64,000 bases of DNA. It comes from Geodermatophilus africanus. Its GTDB lineage: Bacteria; Actinomycetota; Actinomycetes; Mycobacteriales; Geodermatophilaceae. Shown here piece by piece: positions 24,001 through 33,204 of this stretch. Within the stretch, counting starts at the first letter, position 1. Every line of letters starts with the position of its first letter. The notes beneath the pieces were generated by a model. That model was not told where the DNA came from. It was given only the letters and a program-made list of their open reading frames with translations, and did no database searches. The position numbers and the translations under genes are program-made. The stretch lies in contig NZ_FNOT01000002.1 in NCBI RefSeq assembly GCF_900107105.1, positions 310,001 through 374,000 of the forward strand, given 5' to 3'.

Positions 24001-27000
24001 TCACCTCGCCAGCGCGGCCTGCGTCGCGCCGATCAGGACCACCGTGTCGCCGGGCCGCTCGACGGCGTCGTCGTGGGTCACGCAGACCACGACCCGGCCG
24101 GCGAGCGCCGCGCGCAGGTCGCGCAGCAGCGCCGCGGCGGTGGGCGGGTCGAGGTGCGCGGTCGGCTCGTCGAGGAGCACGACGTCGCGGTCGGCCAGCA
24201 GCGCCCGCGCCGCGGCCAGCCGGCGCCGCTCACCGCCCGAGAGCGCGGTGCCGCCAGCCCCGACCGGGGCGTCCAGGCCCGCCGGTAGCGCGGCGAGCAG
24301 CCCGCCGAGCCCGGTGGCGTCGAGCGCCGCCCGCATCCGGGCCTCGCCGTCCGGTCCGACGAGCTCGCCCCGCGGCGCGGCCAGGGCCAGGTTGGCGCGG
24401 ATGCTCGAGGCGAACACGTGCGCGTCCTGCGGCAGCCAGGCGATCCGGGAGCGGACGCCGTCCCCGGTCAGCCGCGCGGCGTCGACGCCGCCCAGCGCGT
24501 AGGTGCCCGCCCGGGGCCGCAGCGCCGCGAGGAGCACGGCGAGGAACGTCGACTTGCCGGCACCGGAGGGCCCGCGCACGACGAGCCAGCCGCCGTCCGC
24601 GTCGGCCTGCGTGGTCAGGGCGCGGAGCACGTCCGGGCCGCCGGGCCAGCCGGCGACCAGGCCGTCGGTGGACAGCACGCGCACCGGCGCGGGGACGGGG
24701 AGCGGGTCGGCGGGGTCGGCCGGCACCGGCGCGGTGAGGACGGCGTCGAGCCGGTCGCGGGCGTCGGCGAGCGTGCCGCGCCGCTGCAGCGCGGTTCCCA
24801 GCCCGGCCAGCGGCTCGGCGAGGGCCAGCGGGGCGAGCGCGACCGCAGCGATCGTCGGGCCGGTCACCCCCGCCGCGGCGCCGGCAGCCGCGGCGGCCAC
24901 AGCGGCCAGCGCGGTGCCCAGGACGACGACGCCCGTGCCCAGCGCACCGGCGCGGGCGCGGGTGCGGTCGGCCGCGCTCCGGTCGGCGGCGAGCGCGGCG
25001 AGGTCGGCCGCCGTCCGCCCGGCCAGGCCGTGCGCCCGCAGGTCGGCGGCGCCCTCGAGCACGGTGGTGGTCTCGCGCAGCGCGGCCACCCGCAGCGCCG
25101 CCTCGGCCCGCGCGGCGCCGGCGTCCACCCGCCGGTGGGCGAGCAGCACCAGCGCGACGGTGACCAGCAGCACCGCCGCCGCGGCCCCCGCTGCTGCGGG
25201 GGACACCAGCGCCAGCGCGCCGACGGTCGCGGCGGTCACGGTGCCCGCAACCAGGGCCGGGGGGACGACGCGCACCGAGAGGTCCTGCACCAGGCCGACG
25301 TCGCCCACCACGCGGGCCAGCGCCGAGCCCGGCGCCCGGTCCGCCGCGATGCCCTGGGCGGCGAGCGCCCGCCAGACCCGCACGCGCAGGTCCGCGGCCA
25401 GCCGCAGCGCGGCGTCGTGCGCGGTCATCCGCTCCACCCACCGCAGCCCGGCCCGGCCCAACCCGAACGCCCGGACGCCGACGATCGCCACCAGCAGGGT
25501 GAGCACCGGCGGCATCTCGGCGGCCCGCACGATCAGCCAGCCCGAGACCGCGGTGAGCGCGACCCCGGCGCCGGCCGAGGCGGTGCCGGCGGCGACCGCG
25601 CGCAGCAGCGCCCGCCGCGGCCAGCGCAGCCCGGTGACCGTCGTGCCGGTGGATGTGGCTGCGGTCGGGGTCGGCACAGCGGTGTGTGCACGTGCTGTCG
25701 TCGGGGTGGGGTTCGGTGCGGCGATGTGCGCACCTGTCGCGGACGAGGGCTCCGGAGCCCACAGATCGACGGTGCGGTCGGCGAGGGCGGCCAGCGTCGG
25801 GTCGTGGGTGACCAGCAGGACGCTCACCGTGCCGCGCAGCCCGGCCAGCACCGCGGCCACCCGGGTGGCGGCCGCGTCGTCCAGGTGCGCCGTCGGCTCG
25901 TCGAGCAGCAGCAGCCGGGCGCCGCGGCGGACCCGGACCACGGCGCGGGCCAGCGCCACCCGCTGCAGCTCGCCGGGGGAGAGGGTGGTGCAGTCCCGGC
26001 CGGCCAGGTCGGCGGCGCCGGCCCGCGCCAGCGCCTCGACGACGAGGGCCTCGCCGACCACCTCGTCCACGCCGGGCTCGGGGCTCGCGTGCCGGCGCAG
26101 CTCGTCGGCGACGGTCGCGCCGGTGCTGCGCGGGTGCTGCGGCACGTAGCCGACGCGCCCGGCCGGGACGCCGGTCACCGTGCCGCGCACCTCCGCGGCG
26201 GGGTCGGCCAGGCCGGCGAGAACCGCGAGCAGCGTCGACTTGCCGGAGCCGCTGGTCCCGCGGAGCGCCACCAGCTCTCCGGGGCGGACGGCGAGGTCGA
26301 CCGGCGGCAGCGCGGGGACGGTCCGGCCCGGGTACCGCACCGAGAGCCCGATGACCCCGACGTCGGCACCGCGCGGGTCGTCCTCGTCCACCTCGACGGC
26401 GGGGGCGGGAACCGGGGCGGCCAGCACCGCGCGGGCCTCGGCGGCGGCCAGCGCGGCGTCCTCGCCGGCGTGGTGCGCGGCACCGAGCGCGCGCAGCGGG
26501 GCGAAGGCCTCGGGCGCCAGCAGGAGGGCGGTCAGCCCGACGGCCAGGTCCAGGTCGCCGTGCACCAGCCGCAGGCCGACGGTGACCGCGACCAGCGCGA
26601 CCGACAGCGTGGCCAGCAGCTCGAGCACCAGCGCGGAGAGGAAGGCCAGCCGCAGCACCGACAGGGTGCGCCGGCGGGAGCCCTCACCGAGCTCGGCGAG
26701 CGCGGCGGCCTGCTCGGCGGCGCGACCCAGGCCCACCAGCACCGGCAGCCCGCGGACCAGCTCGGCGACGTGCGCGGCGATGCGGTCCAGCGCCCGGGCG
26801 GCGGCGGTCGTGCCGTCGCGGGTGGTCAGCCCGACCAGCACCATGAACAGCGGCACCAGCGGCAGCGTGACCGCGACCAGGCCGGCCGACAGCAGGTCGG
26901 TCCAGGCGAGGACGACGAGCAGCACCGGCGGCACCACCAGCGCCTGCGCCAGCGCGGGGAGGCGGGTGGCCAGCGCGGGCCCGAGCTCGGCCAGCCGGGT

Positions 27001-27366
27001 CGTGGCCAGCAGCGCCGCCGGGCCGGGGCCGCCGGCCGCGGCGACCGCGGCGGGGGAGTCCGCGAGCCGGGCGGTCAGCGTCGCGCGCAGCTGCTCCTCG
27101 GCGCGCCGGCCGTCCCGCGCGGCTCCGAGCTCGCCCGCCCACCCGGCGACCGCGCGCAGCACCCCGCCCGCGACGGCGAGCAGCAGCGGGCCGGTCAGCG
27201 TGCCGTCGTCCTGACCGACCGCGCGAGCCACCGCGTCCGCCAGCCCGGCGGCGACCAGCACCAGCCCGGCGACCTGGCCGAGAGCGGCGACCGCGGCGCG
27301 GACCACCGCCCCGGTCACCCCCGGCACGCCGGCCAGCGGACCGAGCGGGCCCCGGTCCGACCTCAC
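24001..27366 (-). CDS. cydDC: Fused CydD-CydC thiol-reductant ABC exporter, 1121 aa
   Basis: Two complete ABC half-transporters in one chain. CydD half: membrane domain (about residues 1-310), Walker A GTSGSGKSTLL near residue 370, signature LSPGELQRVALARA, Walker B LLLLDEPTAHLD. A short Pro/Thr-rich linker follows (TPTTARAHTAVPTPTAAT). CydC half: membrane domain, Walker A GPSGAGKSTFL near residue 932, signature LSGGERRRLAAARA, Walker B VVLLDEPTAHLD. The complex exports cysteine/glutathione-type thiols and is needed for assembly of cytochrome bd. The GTG start overlaps the cydB stop (GTGA). Fusion is common in actinobacteria. Confidence 0.93.
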   Translation of the reverse strand: MRSDRGPLGPLAGVPGVTGAVVRAAVAALGQVAGLVLVAAGLADAVARAVGQDDGTLTGPLLLAVAGGVLRAVAGWAGELGAARDGRRAEEQLRATLTARLADSPAAVAAAGGPGPAALLATTRLAELGPALATRLPALAQALVVPPVLLVVLAWTDLLSAGLVAVTLPLVPLFMVLVGLTTRDGTTAAARALDRIAAHVAELVRGLPVLVGLGRAAEQAAALAELGEGSRRRTLSVLRLAFLSALVLELLATLSVALVAVTVGLRLVHGDLDLAVGLTALLLAPEAFAPLRALGAAHHAGEDAALAAAEARAVLAAPVPAPAVEVDEDDPRGADVGVIGLSVRYPGRTVPALPPVDLAVRPGELVALRGTSGSGKSTLLAVLAGLADPAAEVRGTVTGVPAGRVGYVPQHPRSTGATVADELRRHASPEPGVDEVVGEALVVEALARAGAADLAGRDCTTLSPGELQRVALARAVVRVRRGARLLLLDEPTAHLDDAAATRVAAVLAGLRGTVSVLLVTHDPTLAALADRTVDLWAPEPSSATGAHIAAPNPTPTTARAHTAVPTPTAATSTGTTVTGLRWPRRALLRAVAAGTASAGAGVALTAVSGWLIVRAAEMPPVLTLLVAIVGVRAFGLGRAGLRWVERMTAHDAALRLAADLRVRVWRALAAQGIAADRAPGSALARVVGDVGLVQDLSVRVVPPALVAGTVTAATVGALALVSPAAAGAAAAVLLVTVALVLLAHRRVDAGAARAEAALRVAALRETTTVLEGAADLRAHGLAGRTAADLAALAADRSAADRTRARAGALGTGVVVLGTALAAVAAAAAGAAAGVTGPTIAAVALAPLALAEPLAGLGTALQRRGTLADARDRLDAVLTAPVPADPADPLPVPAPVRVLSTDGLVAGWPGGPDVLRALTTQADADGGWLVVRGPSGAGKSTFLAVLLAALRPRAGTYALGGVDAARLTGDGVRSRIAWLPQDAHVFASSIRANLALAAPRGELVGPDGEARMRAALDATGLGGLLAALPAGLDAPVGAGGTALSGGERRRLAAARALLADRDVVLLDEPTAHLDPPTAAALLRDLRAALAGRVVVCVTHDDAVERPGDTVVLIGATQAALAR

Positions 27367-28379
27367 GCGTGCGCCCCGGCGGGCTCGCCGGACTGCGGCT
27401 CGGCGGTGAGCCGCCTGCGGAACACCCAGTAGGTCCACGCCTGGTAGCCGAGCACCACGGGCAGGCCGATCCCGGCGGCCCAGGTCATCACCGTGAGCGT
27501 GTAATCGCTGACCGAGGCGTCGGCGACCGTCACGTCGAAGGCCGGGTCGATCGTCGAGGGGACGACGACCGGGTACGCGGCGCCGAACAGCGTCGCGGCG
27601 GCCGCGGCGAGCATCGCGCCCCACGCGGCGAAGGCCTGTCCCTCGCGGCCGACCCGCAGCCGGGCCCACGCCACCAGGACGGCGAGCGCGGCGACCAGCC
27701 ACAGCGCCCCGGTCACCGGCGTGCCGGACCGCAGGTGCACCAGGCCGGCCCAGGCCAGCAGCGGCAGCGCGGCCACCGGCGCCCACCGCAGCGCGAGGCG
27801 CCGGGCGGCGACCCGCAGCGGGCCGTCGGTCTTCAGCGACAGGAACACCGCGCCGTGCACCACCGAGAAGGCCAGGACGGCGACCGCGCCCAGCAGCGCC
27901 GGCCAGCCCAGCCCGGAGAACGCGCCGCCGACCCGGTTCCCCTCGGCGTCGATCGGCAGCCCGAGCGTCGTGGCCCCGAGCGCCGCGCCGATGCCGGCGG
28001 CGGCGACCAGCGAGCCGCCGGTGATGACCCGGGTCCACGTCGCGTCCCAGGCCTCGGTGGAGTGCGAGTGCCGCCACTCGAAGGCGACCGCCCGGACGAT
28101 CAGGCCGAACAGCACCAGCACGAACGGCAGGTAGAGGGCCGGCAGCCAGGTGGCGTACCAGCCGGGGAAGGCGGCGAACACCGCGCCGACGGCGGTGATC
28201 AGCCAGACCTCGTTGCCGTCCCAGAGCGGGCCGATGGTGCGCAGCATGAGGTGCCGCTCGGCCGGCCGGCGGCCGAGCATCGGGAGCAGCGCGGCCACGC
28301 CGAAGTCGAAGCCCTCGAGCAGCAGGAAGCCGGTCCACAGCAGCGCGACGGCGGCGAACCACAGGGTCTGCAGGTCCAC
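27363..28379 (-). CDS. cydB: Cytochrome bd oxidase subunit II CydB, 338 aa
   Basis: Starts MDLQTLWFAAVALLWTGFLL and continues LEGFDFGVAALLPMLGR, the universal CydB N-terminus, then TIGPLWDGNEVWLITAVGA and FPGWYATWLPALYLPF. About nine hydrophobic segments. Works with CydA as the quinol oxidase that reduces oxygen to water at low oxygen tension. The GTG at 28377-28379 has a GGAG site and follows the cydA stop by 11 bases. Confidence 0.95.
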   Translation of the reverse strand: MDLQTLWFAAVALLWTGFLLLEGFDFGVAALLPMLGRRPAERHLMLRTIGPLWDGNEVWLITAVGAVFAAFPGWYATWLPALYLPFVLVLFGLIVRAVAFEWRHSHSTEAWDATWTRVITGGSLVAAAGIGAALGATTLGLPIDAEGNRVGGAFSGLGWPALLGAVAVLAFSVVHGAVFLSLKTDGPLRVAARRLALRWAPVAALPLLAWAGLVHLRSGTPVTGALWLVAALAVLVAWARLRVGREGQAFAAWGAMLAAAAATLFGAAYPVVVPSTIDPAFDVTVADASVSDYTLTVMTWAAGIGLPVVLGYQAWTYWVFRRRLTAEPQSGEPAGAHA

Positions 28380-28390
28380 GGGTCAGCTCC

Positions 28391-29947
28391 TCAGTAGGCG
28401 AAGGACAGGACGTCGTCGTCGGTGTCGCGGCGGGACTCCGGCGTCCCCTCGCTCGGGGTGCCGGGGGTGGGGGCGCCGTCCCCGGTCGTGACGCCGCGGC
28501 GCACGAACCGGGTGATCAGCCACAGCTCGACGACGGCCAGCGCGCCGTAGACGAGGGTCAGCAACGACAGCGACGTCCACACCTCGGCGGCGGTGACGCC
28601 CGGGGAGACGGCCTGCGCGGTGAAGAACCACGTCTGCTCGCCGACCGAGACGTCGGGGTTGGGGTGGACGACGAAGGGCTGGCGGCCCATCTCGGTGAAG
28701 ACCCACCCGGTCGCGTTGGCCACGAACGGCGCGGCGACGGCGAGCAGCGAGCCGTACACGCCGATCCGCGAGGTCGGCACCCGTCCCCTCCGCGTCGCCC
28801 ACAGCGCGTAGGCGGCGACGCCGGCCGACACCGCGCCCATGCCGATCATGAGCCGGAAGCTCCAGTAGCTGACCGCCAGCAGCGGCGTGTAGTCGATCTC
28901 CTCGCCGGCCAGCGCGCCGAACCGCGACGGGTCGTCGGGGTAGGTCTCCCCGTAGACCGCGGCGTACTCCTCCTGCAGCTGGTTGACCCCCGGGACGGCG
29001 CTGGAGAAGTCGCCGTGGGCGAGGAAGGACACCAGCCCGGGGATGGTGATCGAGTGGACATCGTCGCACTCGTTGGAGCCCAGCTTGCTCCAGGCGAAGA
29101 CGGAGAACGGGGCCGGCGCCTCGGTCTCGCAGAGCGCCTCGGCCGAGCTCATCTTCAGCGGCTGCTGCTCGTACATCAGCTTGCCCTGCCAGTCGCCGGT
29201 GAGGGCGACGAGGACGAACGCGGCGAGCGACACCCAGCCGCCCAGCCGCACCGACCGGCGCCAGACCATGTCGTCGACCCGCCCGCCCGAGACGTCGGTG
29301 GTCGGTTGCTCGGCCAGCTCCCGGCGGCGCAGGTGCCACAGGCCGATGCCGACCAGCAGCGCGCCGGCGACCAGCAGCGCGGCGACGATGGCGTGGCTGA
29401 AGGCGGCCAGCGCAGTGTTGTTGGTCAGGACGGCGAAGAAGTCGACCTGCACCGGGCGTCCGGTGGCGTCGTCCACCTCGACCCCGACCGGGTGCTGCAT
29501 CCAGGAGTTGGCCGCGATGATGAAGTACGCGCTGACGATCGAGCCGACGACCGCCGCCCACAGCGCCGCCAGGTGCAGCTTCTTCGGGATGCGGCCCCAG
29601 CCGAAGATCCACAGGCCGAGGAAGGTCGACTCGAGGAAGAAGGCCAGCAGCGCCTCCAGCGCCAGCAGCGAGCCGAAGACGTCGCCGACGAAGCGCGAGT
29701 ACTCGCTCCAGGCCAGGCCGAACTGGAACTCCTGCACCAGGCCGGTGGCCACGCCGAGCACGAAGTTGATCAGGTAGATGCGGCCCCAGAAGCGGGTCAA
29801 CCGTAGCCATTCGGGCTTGTCGGTGCGCACCCAGAGGGTGTGCATGACGGCGACCAGAACCCCCAGGCCGATGGTCAGCGGGACCATCAGAAAGTGGTAG
29901 ACGGTCGTGATGCCGAATTGCCAGCGCGCCACGTCCAGGACGTCCAC
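28391..29947 (-). CDS. cydA: Cytochrome bd oxidase subunit I CydA, 518 aa
   Basis: Haem-binding subunit. WQFGITTVYHFLMVPLTIGL has the haem b595 His near residue 18; EFQFGLAWSEYSRFVGDVFG, LEALLAFFLESTFLGLWIFG with the conserved Glu, NSWMQHPVG, and the GWVFTEMGRQPF motif near the end are all present. The quinol-binding Q loop is of the short type. It heads the cydA-cydB-cydDC operon. The promoter region is shared with a divergent BlaI repressor gene and holds two BlaI-like operators, so control by BlaI is likely. Confidence 0.96.
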   Translation of the reverse strand: MDVLDVARWQFGITTVYHFLMVPLTIGLGVLVAVMHTLWVRTDKPEWLRLTRFWGRIYLINFVLGVATGLVQEFQFGLAWSEYSRFVGDVFGSLLALEALLAFFLESTFLGLWIFGWGRIPKKLHLAALWAAVVGSIVSAYFIIAANSWMQHPVGVEVDDATGRPVQVDFFAVLTNNTALAAFSHAIVAALLVAGALLVGIGLWHLRRRELAEQPTTDVSGGRVDDMVWRRSVRLGGWVSLAAFVLVALTGDWQGKLMYEQQPLKMSSAEALCETEAPAPFSVFAWSKLGSNECDDVHSITIPGLVSFLAHGDFSSAVPGVNQLQEEYAAVYGETYPDDPSRFGALAGEEIDYTPLLAVSYWSFRLMIGMGAVSAGVAAYALWATRRGRVPTSRIGVYGSLLAVAAPFVANATGWVFTEMGRQPFVVHPNPDVSVGEQTWFFTAQAVSPGVTAAEVWTSLSLLTLVYGALAVVELWLITRFVRRGVTTGDGAPTPGTPSEGTPESRRDTDDDVLSFAY

Positions 29948-29987
29948 GGCGGGCCCCTCTCCGGTCGTCGTACGATCGACGAGTTCT

Positions 29988-30028
29988 TTCTACGCCTCGT
30001 AGAACAGCAACTTCTACGACACGTAGAA
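29988..30028. promoter_or_regulatory. Two BlaI-type operators between cydA and blaI
   Basis: TTCTACGCCTCGTAGAA (29988-30004) and TTCTACGACACGTAGAA (30012-30028) are perfect palindromes with 7-bp arms TTCTACG/CGTAGAA and 3-bp spacers, centres 24 bp apart. BlaI/MecI dimers bind TACNNNGTA-like dyads, often in pairs. The only two genes flanking the sites are cydA and the BlaI-family gene. Confidence 0.8.
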
Positions 30029-30061
30029 AAGTCCGGTGTGATCCCGGGGACAGGAGGAGTC

Positions 30062-30427
30062 ATGGCGTCGCTGGGAGACCTCGAGCGGGCGGTGATGGAC
30101 CGGCTGTGGTCGGCCGGCGGGCCGCTCGCGGCCACCGAGCTGCGGGACGGCCTGGCCGACCGGGGCCTGGCGCTGACCACCGTGCACACCGTCCTGTCGC
30201 GGCTGGAGCAGAAGGGCTTCGTCGTCCACGACGAGGCCCGGCCGCGCCGGTTCCGCGCGCGCGGCACCCGTGCGGACCACGCCGCCGAGCTGATGCACGA
30301 GGTGCTCGGCCAGGCCGGCGACCGGCAGGCGGTCCTGGCCCGGTTCGTCGGCGGCGTCGACCCCGACGAGGCCCGGCTGCTGCGCGAGCTGCTGGCCGCG
30401 GCCGGTCCGGACGACGCGCCGCGCTGA
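30062..30427 (+). CDS. BlaI/MecI/CopY-family transcriptional repressor, 121 aa
   Basis: A winged helix: LGDLERAVMDRLWSAGGPLA, LTTVHTVLSRLEQKGFVVHD, RPRRFRARGTRADHAAELM, then a dimerisation helix region with FVGGVDPDEARLLRELLAAA. The ATG at 30062 follows AGGAGG. In classical systems the partner M56 peptidase inactivates BlaI; the M56 gene follows 16 bp downstream. Two perfect operators lie upstream, so autoregulation and control of the divergent cytochrome bd operon are expected. Confidence 0.92.
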   Translation: MASLGDLERAVMDRLWSAGGPLAATELRDGLADRGLALTTVHTVLSRLEQKGFVVHDEARPRRFRARGTRADHAAELMHEVLGQAGDRQAVLARFVGGVDPDEARLLRELLAAAGPDDAPR

Positions 30428-30443
30428 CCTCCGCGCCGTCCTC

Positions 30444-31397
30444 GTGCTGCCCGCGACCGCGGCCGCCCTCGCCGTGCTGGCCGCGCTGCTGGCGTGGCCG
30501 GTGCCGGCGCTGCTGGCCCGCGCCGGCTGGCCGCGGCGCGACCCGCTGGTGGCCCTGGTGTGCTGGCAGGCGATCGGGCTGGCCGGCGGCCTGTCGATCA
30601 TCGGCGCGCTGCTCGTGCACGGCCTCGCGCCCTGGGGCCACTCGCTCCCCGAGGCGGCCTGGGCGGTGGTCGGCGGGCTCCCCGCCGAGGCGCCGGTCCG
30701 CGGGGACCACTGGGTCATGCTGACCCTGGCCGGCGTGCTCGCCACCGAGCTGGTCGGCGTCCTGCTGCTGTCCTGGGTCCGGACGGCGCGCACCCGCCGC
30801 CGGCACCGCGAGCTGCTCGAGCTCGTCGTCCAGCCGGCCTCGCTGCCGATGGCCCTGCCCGCCACCCCGCCCGACGCGCGGCTGCTCGAGCACCCCGCTC
30901 CGGTCGCCTTCTGCATCCCCGGCGCGCGACCGCTGCTGGTGCTGTCCTCCGGCATGGTCGCCGAGCTCGACGACGCCCAGCTGGCCGCCGTCGTCGCGCA
31001 CGAGCGGGCGCACCTGCGCGAGCACCACCACCTGTACCTGCTGCCGTTCGTGGCGTGGGAGGCCGCGCTTCCGGTGCTGCCCGCCGCGGGCCGCGCGCAC
31101 GCGGCGGTGCGCACGCTGGTGGAGATGCGCGCGGACGACGTCGCGCTCGGCTCGCTGCCAGGGCCCGCGCCGCGCCGGACGCTGGCCCAGGCGATCGTCG
31201 TCGCGGCGGGCGGGGCCGGGGGAGCGGGGGTGCCCTCCGGTGCGCTGGCGGTGACCGGCAGCGCGGTCGGCGCGCGGGTGGTGCGCCTGCTCGAGCCGCC
31301 GTCCCCACTGCCGGCGTGGGCGCGGGTGCTCGCGCTCCTGTCGGCCGGGCTGCTGCTGCTCGTCCCGACCGCCCTGCTGCTGCTCCCGGCGCTCTAG
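30444..31397 (+). CDS. M56-family membrane metallopeptidase, 317 aa
   Basis: Zinc motif HERAH at residues 186-190 in AAVVAHERAHLREHHH, preceded by a hydrophobic membrane part (helices about residues 5-20, 38-60, 92-110) and followed by a second membrane segment near the C-terminus (ALLSAGLLLLVPTALLLLPA). It lacks the large extracellular penicillin-binding sensor of BlaR1, so it is of the short actinobacterial type; the signal it senses is unknown. Likely cleaves or triggers release of the BlaI protein encoded just upstream. Confidence 0.9.
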   Translation: MLPATAAALAVLAALLAWPVPALLARAGWPRRDPLVALVCWQAIGLAGGLSIIGALLVHGLAPWGHSLPEAAWAVVGGLPAEAPVRGDHWVMLTLAGVLATELVGVLLLSWVRTARTRRRHRELLELVVQPASLPMALPATPPDARLLEHPAPVAFCIPGARPLLVLSSGMVAELDDAQLAAVVAHERAHLREHHHLYLLPFVAWEAALPVLPAAGRAHAAVRTLVEMRADDVALGSLPGPAPRRTLAQAIVVAAGGAGGAGVPSGALAVTGSAVGARVVRLLEPPSPLPAWARVLALLSAGLLLLVPTALLLLPAL

Positions 31398-31440
31398 GCA
31401 GGACCGCCCCCGCGCCAGCCGACCCCCGCAGTGGCTCCTG

Positions 31441-31525
31441 CTGCCGTGATCATGGGCTTGTTGCTGCCTGGTGCGGCGTGCCTGCGCGTGTCGCCGGCAA
31501 CAGGCCCATGATCAACCGGGGGCAG
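31441..31525. repeat. Long interrupted palindrome with TGATCA ends
   Basis: TGATCATGGGCTTGTTGC (31447-31464) pairs with GCAACAGGCCCATGATCA (31497-31514) over 18 positions with one G.T wobble, around a 32-base loop. Outer CTGCC/GGCAG sequences extend the symmetry. It lies after the M56 stop, so it may end that transcript. A related TGATCATCGGC palindrome lies at 40634-40692. Confidence 0.65.
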
Positions 31526-31583
31526 CCGACCTCCCACCCTTCTGACCCTGCCGGGCTCGCAGCGCGGGAGCAGGCTGGCGGAC

Positions 31584-32690
31584 GTGTCCGAGACCGACGT
31601 GACCCCGTTCCGCGTGGACGTGCCCCAGGTGGAGGTCGACGACCTCGCCGAGCGGTTGCGGCGCACCCGCTGGCCGGTCGGGCAGGACCTCACCGGCGAC
31701 CGCGGCATCCCGGTCGGGCGGGTGCGCGCGCTGGCCGAGCGGTGGGCGTCGGGGTGGGACTGGCGCGTGCAGGAGGCGGCGCTCGACGCCTGGCCGCAGG
31801 TGGCCACGACGGTCGACGGCACCCGCGTGCACGCCCTGCACGTGCGGTCCCGGGAGCCGGACGCCGTCCCGCTGGTGCTGCTGCACGGCTGGCCGGGCTC
31901 CGTCGTCGAGTTCCTGCGCGTGCTCGGGCCGTTGAGCGACCCGGCGGCGCACGGCGGCGACCCGGCCGACGCGGTCCACCTCGTCGTCCCCTCGCTGCCC
32001 GGGTACGGCTTCTCCGGGCCCACGCCCGACGGTGGGTGGACGCCGGCCCGGATGGCCCGGGCGATCGCCGAACTGGTCGCCCGGCTCGGGTACGACCGCT
32101 ACGTCGTCCACGGCGGCGACTGGGGTGCCCACGTGGGGCGCGACCTCGCCGCCGCCGACGCGGCCCACGTCGCCGGGCTGCACGTGACCATGGCACCGGG
32201 ACCGCCCGCGGAGGGCGACCCGGCCGCCGAGGAGAAGGCGGCGCGCTACGCCCGCGAGCTGTCCGGGTACGCCAAGCTGCAGGGCACCCGCCCGCTGTCC
32301 CTGGCGCCCGCGCTGACCGACTCGCCGGCCGGGCTGCTCGCCTGGATCGCCGAGCGGTTCGCCGAGTGGACCGACCCGGCGAGCGAGATCGACGTCGACC
32401 AGCTGCTGACCAACGTCGCCGTCTACTGGTTCACCCGCACTGGGCCGTCGTCGGCCCAGCTCTACTGGGAGCGCGCGCACGCGCCGACGCCGGGCTGGTC
32501 GCGGCACGTGCCGACCGGCGTGGCGGTGCTCCCGCACGACCTCTTCCGGCCGCCGCGCGCGGCGGTGGAGCGGGTGGTCGACCTCGTCTCGTGGACCGAG
32601 TTCGACCGCGGCGGCCACTTCGCGGCGATGGAGGTCCCCGACCTGCTGGTCGAGGAGCTGCGCCGGTTCGTGCGCGCGGTCGCCCGATGA
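31584..32690 (+). CDS. Epoxide hydrolase (EHN-type alpha/beta hydrolase), 368 aa
   Basis: The N-terminal EHN domain (FRVDVPQVEVDDLAERLRRT) precedes an alpha/beta hydrolase with oxyanion motif LHGWPGS near residue 100, LPGYGFSGP, nucleophile Asp in VVHGGDWGAHVG, and the late His in DRGGHFAAME; Tyr in AVYWFTRTG fits the lid. It opens an epoxide with water through a covalent ester on the Asp. Microsomal-type epoxide hydrolases in soil actinomycetes serve detoxification or terpene degradation; the substrate is unknown. Confidence 0.92.
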   Translation: MSETDVTPFRVDVPQVEVDDLAERLRRTRWPVGQDLTGDRGIPVGRVRALAERWASGWDWRVQEAALDAWPQVATTVDGTRVHALHVRSREPDAVPLVLLHGWPGSVVEFLRVLGPLSDPAAHGGDPADAVHLVVPSLPGYGFSGPTPDGGWTPARMARAIAELVARLGYDRYVVHGGDWGAHVGRDLAAADAAHVAGLHVTMAPGPPAEGDPAAEEKAARYARELSGYAKLQGTRPLSLAPALTDSPAGLLAWIAERFAEWTDPASEIDVDQLLTNVAVYWFTRTGPSSAQLYWERAHAPTPGWSRHVPTGVAVLPHDLFRPPRAAVERVVDLVSWTEFDRGGHFAAMEVPDLLVEELRRFVRAVAR

Positions 32691-32719
32691 GCGAGGTCGG
32701 CCGCCCGGACCTCCTCGCG

Positions 32720-33106
32720 CTACCGGCGTCCTGACTCCCGCCGGTGCTCCGACCGTGGCGCGACGGCCGGAGCCAGGACGGCGTACCCCGCCGCGACCGC
32801 TCCGCTGATCAGCGCCGCTCTCCGGTGGGGCGCCGAGCGCGTCAGCGGCACCATGCTCGCCGCGTGCAGCAGGTCCACCGCCGACCCGACGCGGACGATC
32901 CGGGCATCCGGAACGGCCAGGACGGCGCCGTGCTGGAGCGCCAGCCGGGCGCCCAGCAGCGGGACCGCCCAGCGCCGGGACCGGGGCAGCTCGGGGCACA
33001 GGGCGTCGACGACCCGCCCCGGCGCGGCGAGCAAGGTGAGCCCCCAGACGGCTCCCGCTCCCGCGAGCAGTCGGGTGATCCGGCGGCGCCGGTCGTCCAC
33101 GGTCAT
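32720..33106 (-). CDS. Hypothetical membrane protein, 128 aa
   Basis: The ATG at 33104-33106 has GGAG six bases upstream; the GTG at 33118 lies within the ribosome site and is less likely. Three hydrophobic stretches (about residues 15-30, 70-88 and 100-118) suggest an integral membrane protein. The part PLLGARLALQHGAVLAVPDA with RSAPHRRAALISGAVAAGYA resembles small actinomycete membrane proteins of unknown role. It stands between the epoxide hydrolase gene (convergent) and the copper operon. Confidence 0.6.
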   Translation of the reverse strand: MTVDDRRRRITRLLAGAGAVWGLTLLAAPGRVVDALCPELPRSRRWAVPLLGARLALQHGAVLAVPDARIVRVGSAVDLLHAASMVPLTRSAPHRRAALISGAVAAGYAVLAPAVAPRSEHRRESGRR

Positions 33107-33145
33107 GGTCGTCTCCACTCCTCCGCGGGGTCCGGTCGGGATTTC

Positions 33146-33175
33146 GTGCTCTGCTCACCAGTGTGGGCAGAGCAC
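33146..33175 (-). terminator. Terminator hairpin after the copper operon
   Basis: GTGCTCTGC and GCAGAGCAC are perfect 9-bp arms around a 12-base loop, about 30 bp downstream of the copA stop. Confidence 0.6.
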
Positions 33176-33204
33176 GACCTCTCCGGGAGAGCGCGGGAGT
33201 CCGG

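Noticed and set aside
24418-27432. 1004-residue frame on the plus strand across cydDC
   Set aside because: Arg/Gly/His/Gln-rich antisense shadow of the well-supported cydDC gene with no recognisable domain.
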